Origin: Streptomyces sp. NBC_00249
GTDB lineage: Bacteria > Actinomycetota > Actinomycetes > Streptomycetales > Streptomycetaceae
NCBI RefSeq assembly: GCF_026342355.1
Contig: NZ_JAPEMV010000003.1
Location: 806,001 to 870,000 of the forward strand
DNA length: 64,000 nt
Direction: 5' to 3'
Shown: piece by piece, positions 60,279-64,000 of the stretch
How positions within the stretch are numbered: position 1 is the first letter of the stretch
How the letters are laid out: every line of letters starts with the position of its first letter
Position numbers and translations under genes: made by a program
Notes under the pieces: generated by a model
The model's input: the letters and a program-made list of their open reading frames with translations, nothing else
Databases searched by the model: none
What the model was told of the DNA's origin: nothing

Positions 60279-60518
60279 ATGGCCCGCATCTCCATCAAGG
60301 TCGAACCGCTCCACGAAAACGGCACCGTCTGCCTCCACGCCGTCAGCCCCTCCGGCAAGCCCCGCGACCCGAACTCCGGCTGCACCGGTCGCCGCTCCTA
60401 CCGGGTCCAGTGCAGCGCCTGCGGCACCGTCGGCACGCCGCACGGCCTGCGCGTCCTGGCCGAGCCCGAGCAGACCAAACACCGCGGGCAGCACCCGACG
60501 GCCCTCGCCAACCGCTGA
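60279..60518 (+). CDS. Small zinc-motif protein, 79 aa
   Basis: ATG after GAAGGAGC. Sequence features: MARISIKVEPLHENGTVCLH, a CSACGTVGTP knuckle, and a His/Ala tail. Only two close cysteine pairs could bind zinc. It is divergent from the DUF6233 gene and resembles small plasmid/integrative-element proteins of Streptomyces. Function unknown. Confidence 0.6.
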   Translation: MARISIKVEPLHENGTVCLHAVSPSGKPRDPNSGCTGRRSYRVQCSACGTVGTPHGLRVLAEPEQTKHRGQHPTALANR

Positions 60519-60638
60519 CCACCGCACCCGCCCGCCCTCGAACGGCGGCACGCAGCACCACCCCTGTTCGGCCCGGGGCGACCGCCGGCTACGAGCCCGG
60601 CCGCCCCGGACCCCTCCCACCACGAAGATCGGAACGCG

Positions 60639-60836
60639 ATGCTCACACAGCTCTGGGTCGGCACCTACCACGGCACCCACGACGGACAACACGTCGCCGT
60701 CACCACCACACGGAACGACGAGCAGGACCTCCCCTACGGCCTGCAGTGCACCTGCGGCCTCACCCAGCGCTTCACGGATCCGATCGGCATGGACCGCGCC
60801 GAACCCGCCCCTTCCCCGAGACGGAGACCGCCCGAT
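60639..60836 (+). pseudogene. Small protein with probable frameshift near its 3' end
   Basis: From ATG the frame gives MLTQLWVGTYHGTHDGQHVA, YGLQCTCGLTQRFTD and then degenerates. A one-base shift in a C-rich run near 60810 restores FPETETAR and a stop overlapping the next ATG (ATGA), the usual arrangement for such pairs. Probably a roughly 65-residue gene with an indel, natural or from sequencing. Confidence 0.5.
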
Positions 60837-60951
60837 GAAGCGCCTCTCTCACCGCTGCGCCACGCCCGGCGCCCTCAGCCCCGAAGACCAGGCCGTCGTG
60901 GACGAATACCGAGCGATGCTCGCCGCCGTAGACGTCGTCCTGTGGATGTAG
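60835..60951 (+). CDS. Small ORF, 38 aa
   Basis: MKRLSHRCATPGALSPEDQA then VVDEYRAMLAAVDVVLWM. The LSPEDQAVVDEYRAML pattern is frequent in tiny Streptomyces plasmid-type proteins. Start coupled to the restored stop of the preceding gene. No function can be proposed. Confidence 0.5.
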   Translation: MKRLSHRCATPGALSPEDQAVVDEYRAMLAAVDVVLWM

Positions 60952-60984
60952 CCATGGTCCGCGATCGTCGCTTAGCCTGCCCCG

Positions 60985-62304
60985 ATGGGTACACCGGGGG
61001 GACAGCAGAACGTCGGCCGCCGCCAGGTCCTGAAGCTGGCGACCGGTGCGGTTGGCGGGCTCGCCCTCACCACCTCCGCGTGCGACGTCATCGGCGGCGC
61101 ACCGGAGGAGGCCAAGCCGCTGGCTCGCACGCCGCTGTGGACCTTGGCTCTGCTGGACAAGGACGGCAGCGGCAAGGGTTTCGACCACGTGGTGCATCAG
61201 GACGGCGTGCTCTACGTCAGGTCGAAGAACGAGGGGCTGTACGCGATCGACGCGGCCACCGGGCGCGAGCGCTGGCGGGCGCCCTTGGCCGGCGCCCTCC
61301 CCGGCGCACCGGCCGTGACGTCGCGTGCCGTGTTCGTCGCCACGGACGGCGGCGCCGTGCACGCGCTGCGCACCGCAGACGGCGAGCAGATGTGGCGCCA
61401 GGCCCCGGCAAGCCGCCTGCGTGAGCCCAGCGCGGGGGCCGTGTGGACCAGCGGTTCCGTCGCCCTGGTCAGCTTTCTGCCGCACACCTACGACGATGAT
61501 CCTGACCCGCCGCCCATTGCCCTGTATGCACTCGACACGAGGAACGGGGACCTGCTGTGGCACACCGAAGCCTCGATCCTGGAAGTGCGCGACGGCCTCG
61601 CGTACGTCAACCCGCCGGACAAGAGCCTGACCGCACTCGACCCCCGCACCGGCGCTGTCCGCTGGTCGGCACCGCCGGAGAAGTCGGGGGGCCGGTGCAC
61701 CTTGGACGCCTACGCCGCGGGATTGCTCTTCGGGCGCGACGGCAACGTCGGCATCGGCTCGAAGCTGGTGGCGTACGACCCGCGCACCGGCGACGTCCGC
61801 TGGACCGCACCAGCGGCGCACGCCTCGGTGGCGGTGGCGCACGGCGACGCCGTCTATATCAGCGCGCCCGGCCGACGCCGGGGCGACCAACAGGAGCTAC
61901 AGGCCTTCGACGCCACGTCAGGCAAGCGCCGCTGGACCGCGCCCGCCTTCTCGACCACGCTCAACGAAAGCCCCGACATCGCCGCTGACAGGGACTGCGC
62001 GTATCTGAGCTGGAGCGAGGACAGCATCGACGAGGACCGCACGACGCTGCGAGCCTATGACGCGCACACCGGGCGTGAACGCTGGCGCAGTAGGCGCCCT
62101 GACTCCTCCTATGCGGCGGACGTGGCCCCCGGGAATCTCCTGTTCATCTGCTACTTGCGGGACTGGTACTGCTATGACACCAGCACCGGCAAGGCCCTCT
62201 GGCGAGTCAGTGCGGGAGAGAGTACCTCGGGCCCCCCGCCACTCGCCGCCGACGGCCTTCTGTACTTCGCGAACGACGAAGGCGTACACGCCCTCCGCCT
62301 CTGA
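60985..62304 (+). CDS. Exported PQQ-like beta-propeller lipoprotein
   Basis: 439 residues. The N terminus has a twin-arginine-type signal (NVGRRQVLKLATGAVGGLAL) ending in a lipobox TSAC, so a Tat-exported, lipid-anchored protein is predicted. The rest is a WD/PQQ-like eight-bladed propeller with recurring blades: LYAIDAATGRERW, VHALRTADGEQMW, LYALDTRNGDLLW, LTALDPRTGAVRW, LVAYDPRTGDVRW, LQAFDATSGKRRW, LRAYDAHTGRERW and YDTSTGKALW. No enzyme active site is visible; such proteins act in binding or assembly outside the membrane. Solitary. Confidence 0.87.
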   Translation: MGTPGGQQNVGRRQVLKLATGAVGGLALTTSACDVIGGAPEEAKPLARTPLWTLALLDKDGSGKGFDHVVHQDGVLYVRSKNEGLYAIDAATGRERWRAPLAGALPGAPAVTSRAVFVATDGGAVHALRTADGEQMWRQAPASRLREPSAGAVWTSGSVALVSFLPHTYDDDPDPPPIALYALDTRNGDLLWHTEASILEVRDGLAYVNPPDKSLTALDPRTGAVRWSAPPEKSGGRCTLDAYAAGLLFGRDGNVGIGSKLVAYDPRTGDVRWTAPAAHASVAVAHGDAVYISAPGRRRGDQQELQAFDATSGKRRWTAPAFSTTLNESPDIAADRDCAYLSWSEDSIDEDRTTLRAYDAHTGRERWRSRRPDSSYAADVAPGNLLFICYLRDWYCYDTSTGKALWRVSAGESTSGPPPLAADGLLYFANDEGVHALRL

Positions 62305-62309
62305 CACCC

Positions 62310-62590
62310 CGCCGCTGCCCGCGCTACCCACACCGGCACGGCGGCTACTGGTGGGACGGCACCACCTGGCACAGGCCCGGCGTGGTCTTCGACGGCGCCT
62401 ACGAACGCTACGACGGCCGCCCCGTCCAGGACGCGCTCACCGTCACGGCCGCGGACCTCCTGGTCCAACCCGCCAACCCGGGCAAGGTCGGTGCCGCCAC
62501 CATCGCCGGGTTCACTGCGCCCACGACGGTCTTGCCCAACTGGCGTGACCATCCGGCGCTGTGGGCGGAGCACCGCCGGCGCGTGCCGGA
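62310..62590 (+). pseudogene. Fragment of a mobile-element protein
   Basis: One + strand frame reads GGYWWDGTTWHRPGVVFDGA, YERYDGRPVQDALTVTAADL, then KVGAATIAGFTAPTTVLPNW and ALWAEHRR, clearly coding, but has no start and loses protein character after 62590. It resembles C-terminal parts of large proteins on Streptomyces integrative elements. Confidence 0.5.
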
Positions 62591-63676
62591 CGCGGACGGT
62601 CCTGGCGCCGGGCTCGTGGGTCACGCTGTAGACGTGCCGGCGCCCGGCCTTGAGGGCTGCACCCATCTCGTTCAGGCCCCGGCCGTCCTCGTCGTTGCGC
62701 AGGTGCCGTTGCCGGACCGGCGGACATCCAGGTGCTGCATCCCCCGGACGGAGTGGAACGCGGTGCCGAACCACTCCGTCGGCTGCCCGCCCTCACCGCG
62801 CGGGCTGCGCGGCTTGTGCTGTCCCATCCTGTGCCTCGCAGACGTGACCCGTGCACGGGCCGATCGGTCCGCTGAGCCCCGGCCCGCAGGAGGGTTACAC
62901 CGGAAGGGGGCTGGACAGTTGTCCGCACGGTTGCACTAGGCGGGGGACCGGAGGTACTACCGGAGGTGTGAACCCCCGACGCTGGTGATCTTCCGTTTGC
63001 ACAGGTCAGATGCCGTGGGCAAGCCTCCGTCGAAGACGACACGTGCCGCATCGTTCCGGGACCCTCGCTGCCCAGGCCGCAGGGCTATCTGGTGGCTGCT
63101 TGTGACGTCCGTGTGCTGCTGTGTGTCGGCGGGAATGCCGGGTCGGCGAAACGGTTCGCCGCAGTGCCGCCCGCCGAGAGGAACCCGCTCATGAGCACCC
63201 CCGCCCCCCGCCCCTCGGTCGCAACCTGGGTTCCTTCCCGACCGTGCATGCGCTGCCATCGAACATATTGCCGATATGGGGCCGGTGGGAATCCACTTTC
63301 TCTGGGGTGGGACAGCTGTCGTGGGACGTGGGGTGAGGTGGGTTCGTTGATCCCCCGGGACTCGTTCTCGGGGGTTGTGGCTCTGCGGCGGGTTGTTGCA
63401 CGACTCAGGAGTTGCTGATGCGGGCGTTTCCCGTGATGATGCCGTCCGGGCAGAGGTACTGAAGGGTCCTTGATGGCGACCACCGCCCGCGCGGACGCGA
63501 TGGACGCCGACACCGTTGGAGTACCTACTGGTCGCGATCCTTGACCGTGAGCGGCCGGATCCCGCGGCAGAGCTGATGGAGCAGTCCTCCGGGCAGGTCG
63601 GGAAGCAGGTCAGCGCGAGACGGCCTTCGGTGCTCTCTCGCGTGCGGATCAGGGTCTGCTCGGCGACTCTGGGGAC
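62591..63676. other. Region without recognisable gene
   Basis: About 1.09 kb. No ORF with ribosome binding site and protein-like composition on either strand. A weak hairpin (CCCCCG/CGGGGG) lies at 63352-63374. Confidence 0.45.
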
Positions 63677-64000
63677 ATGAACAGCAGAAGCCCGGGGCAG
63701 GATCCGGCAGCCTCGGCGGTCCGAGCCGACTACACGGGTGCCATCTACGGCTCGCTGCTCGCCGCGTCCGTGGTGGTCGGTGCCGGAACGCCCGGAACGT
63801 TTCCTCGGCTGCAACTCGTCCTGCTGCTGCTGTGCACCGGTGTGGTGTTCTGGGCCGCACACGTCTTCTCCCGACTTTTCGGGGTCCGGATGGTGCACCA
63901 CTTGAGTTGGGGCGTGGTCCGCCGTACGTGCAGGGAAGAGCGCCCGATCATCGAGGCGGCTGTCCCACCGGCCGTCGCCGCGGCCATCAGCCCACTCTTC
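63677..64000 (+). CDS. Membrane protein, 3' end outside window
   Basis: ATG near GGGGA; 108 codons open to the window end. Two hydrophobic segments (GSLLAASVVVGAGT and LVLLLLCTGVVFWAAHVF), then a basic loop (FSRLFGVRMVHHLSWGVVRR) and a further apolar stretch at the edge. Similar small Streptomyces integral membrane proteins have four helices and unknown function. Incomplete, so no family is assigned. Confidence 0.65.
   Translation, partial: MNSRSPGQDPAASAVRADYTGAIYGSLLAASVVVGAGTPGTFPRLQLVLLLLCTGVVFWAAHVFSRLFGVRMVHHLSWGVVRRTCREERPIIEAAVPPAVAAAISPLF

Noticed and set aside
1..64000. CRISPR arrays, tRNA and rRNA genes
   Set aside because: No regularly spaced direct repeats, cloverleaf-like sequence or rRNA signature was noticed on reading; a tRNA scan would be needed to exclude them fully.

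Overview
The window is high-GC, actinomycete-type DNA, most likely Streptomyces. The signs are GTG starts, purine-rich Shine-Dalgarno sequences, dense ATGA-coupled operons, a SapA-like secreted protein, Hanks-type kinases, DUF6233 and CGNR proteins, and many IS5/IS21/ISL3 elements. About half is accessory DNA: two specialised-metabolite clusters on the left, then a long mosaic of insertion sequences and broken genes on the right.

Positions 1-9.3 kb, + strand: a tightly coupled operon for a hydrazine-containing (N-N bond) metabolite. It holds an ATP-grasp ligase (cut by the window edge), a lysine N6-hydroxylase, a cupin, a FAD amine/amino-acid oxidase, a methionyl-tRNA-synthetase-like enzyme, a second ATP-grasp ligase, an MFS exporter and a threonine-aldolase-like PLP enzyme. 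The middle four match the known machinery that joins N6-hydroxylysine to glycine and cleaves the product to hydrazinoacetate. Here cupin and synthetase are separate genes. The last gene carries an IS3 OrfA-like tail.

Positions 9.5-20.8 kb: a secreted tripeptidyl aminopeptidase; a divergent CGNR regulator / carboxymuconolactone-decarboxylase-like / phosphotriesterase-like locus with two matching palindromic operators; a SapA-like protein; Tn3 and TPR remnants; two coupled membrane Ser/Thr kinases; two long stem-loops; a gene broken by an IS21 fragment.

Positions 20.9-33.2 kb: the most interesting region, a candidate RiPP cluster that I do not recognise. The - strand operon runs: split transketolase (two genes), a 41-residue precursor-like peptide with a strong ribosome binding site, a UUCG hairpin, two JmjC/cupin_4 proteins (one lacking the iron ligands), an S9 prolyl-oligopeptidase-like protease, YcaO, TfuA, a third JmjC protein, a CmcI-like methyltransferase and possibly a GNAT acetyltransferase. 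Divergently lie a 35-codon ORF, an MFS exporter related to that of the first cluster, and an LLM flavin/F420 oxidoreductase. YcaO plus TfuA predicts backbone thioamidation. The single proline before the last nine precursor residues suggests where the protease could release a nonapeptide.

Positions 33.3-59.0 kb: a TerD-family protein, then genes scattered among IS debris. They include a CPCC zinc protein, a DnaN-like fragment, a nucleoside-deoxyribosyltransferase-like protein, a membrane protein, a 2OG-Fe(II) oxygenase, broken SnoaL/LysR/integrase genes, a spermidine-synthase-like membrane protein, a DUF4345/TetR pair, a P-loop kinase, an IS21 istA/istB pair, and two IS elements inserted side by side at the same CTAAG target. 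Positions 59.2-64 kb carry small mobile-element-type genes, a four-repeat Gly/Pro-rich peptide, a Tat-lipoprotein beta-propeller and a truncated membrane protein. I saw no rRNA, tRNA or CRISPR.
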